Assembly (NCBI RefSeq): GCF_001907695.1
Contig: NZ_KV880638.1
Span: 1,178,882 to 1,242,881 of the forward strand
Direction: 5' to 3'
Origin: Thalassospira sp. TSL5-1
Lineage (GTDB): Bacteria; Pseudomonadota; Alphaproteobacteria; Rhodospirillales; Thalassospiraceae
DNA length: 64,000 nucleotides
A model generated the notes under the pieces. It was given only the letters and a program-made list of their open reading frames with translations. It did no database searches and was not told the origin of the DNA. Below, in pieces: positions 63,916-64,000 of this stretch (within the stretch, counting starts at the first letter, position 1; each line of letters begins with the position of its first letter). A program made the position numbers and the translations under genes.

Positions 63916-64000
63916 ATGACCCAGACCTATCAGGCGATGGCATTTACCGTGCCCGATAATGCGTGTGACTGCCATGTTCACATCTTTGATGCAGGGCGTT
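63916..64000 (+). CDS. amidohydrolase-family protein, 5' fragment cut by window end
   Basis: Only 28 codons are present: MTQTYQAMAFTVPDNACDCH, then VHIFDAGR. The D-C-H-V-H-I-F-D text is the first metal-binding motif (HxH) of amidohydrolase-2 TIM barrels such as 2-pyrone-4,6-dicarboxylate lactonase and related catabolic lactonases. ATG 63916 is chosen; a second ATG at 63937 is possible. The rest lies outside the window. Confidence 0.7.
   Translation, partial: MTQTYQAMAFTVPDNACDCHVHIFDAGR

Noticed and set aside
63694-63981. 95-codon minus-strand frame at the right end
   Set aside because: It overlaps the start of the amidohydrolase gene antisense and lacks a ribosome site or pattern.

Overview
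The window reads as chromosome of a marine or soil alphaproteobacterium of moderate-to-high GC, most likely Thalassospira or a close relative in Rhodospirillales. That placement is an inference from the gene set: two TRAP transporters, methionine synthase split into two genes behind an ArsR-methyltransferase regulator, and MlaA/MlaC, EttA and PrmA versions of alphaproteobacterial type. I recognise no rRNA, tRNA, CRISPR array, prophage or intact insertion sequence. Coding density is high and most genes sit in tight operons with 1-4 base overlaps.

Layout. 1-4465 (minus): a proline-iminopeptidase-like hydrolase, a nitrilase-family amidase and an RraA-like protein, then, behind a 26-bp perfect palindrome, an alpha/beta hydrolase and an ABC binding protein cut by the window edge. 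4619-14303: a sugar-acid block with an HpcH/HpaI aldolase, a LuxR solo, and a minus-strand operon TRAP(P-Q-M)-enolase superfamily dehydratase-gluconate 5-dehydrogenase-L-idonate 5-dehydrogenase. It is flanked by a GntR regulator and a D-2-hydroxyacid dehydrogenase. The same 23-bp site lies before the TRAP operon and before the dehydrogenase. 14566-19679: nikABCDE nickel importer behind a NikR-type operator. 19756-28977: an Xre regulator diverges from a coupled operon TRAP(P-Q-M)-pyrK-pyrD-M20 carbamoylase-pyrC-pyrE-small protein, which I interpret as orotate/dihydroorotate uptake with degradation or salvage. 29203-33322: a second hydroxyacid dehydrogenase, a one-domain ModE-like regulator, and modABC behind a ModE-type operator. 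33392-38814: a small membrane protein, a DEDDh exonuclease, a cNMP/CBS/DUF294 protein, and an acetate-type Na+ symporter with its DUF4212 partner. 39365-45910: EttA, an autotransporter, an HD hydrolase, and mlaA-mlaC. 46219-52005: methionine-cycle block (ArsR-methyltransferase, metF, two-part metH). 52101-64000: Bcr/CflA-type efflux pump, ClC channel with CBS domains, UvrD/PcrA helicase, prmA, an AT-rich orphan with a HEPN-like motif, an SDR, a 266-bp inverted-repeat element without a gene, a small basic protein, Xaa-Pro aminopeptidase, and the start of an amidohydrolase.

How it fits together. Much of the window handles scavenged organic acids and metals: each importer is next to the enzymes or regulator that explain it. 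Several transcription units carry readable DNA sites (NikR, ModE, a GntR-linked decamer repeat, LacI-like sites). The most interesting unit is the TRAP-linked pyrimidine operon. Its enzyme order is that of reductive orotate degradation, not of a full de novo pathway. All functions are read from the sequence by eye; no database search was possible.
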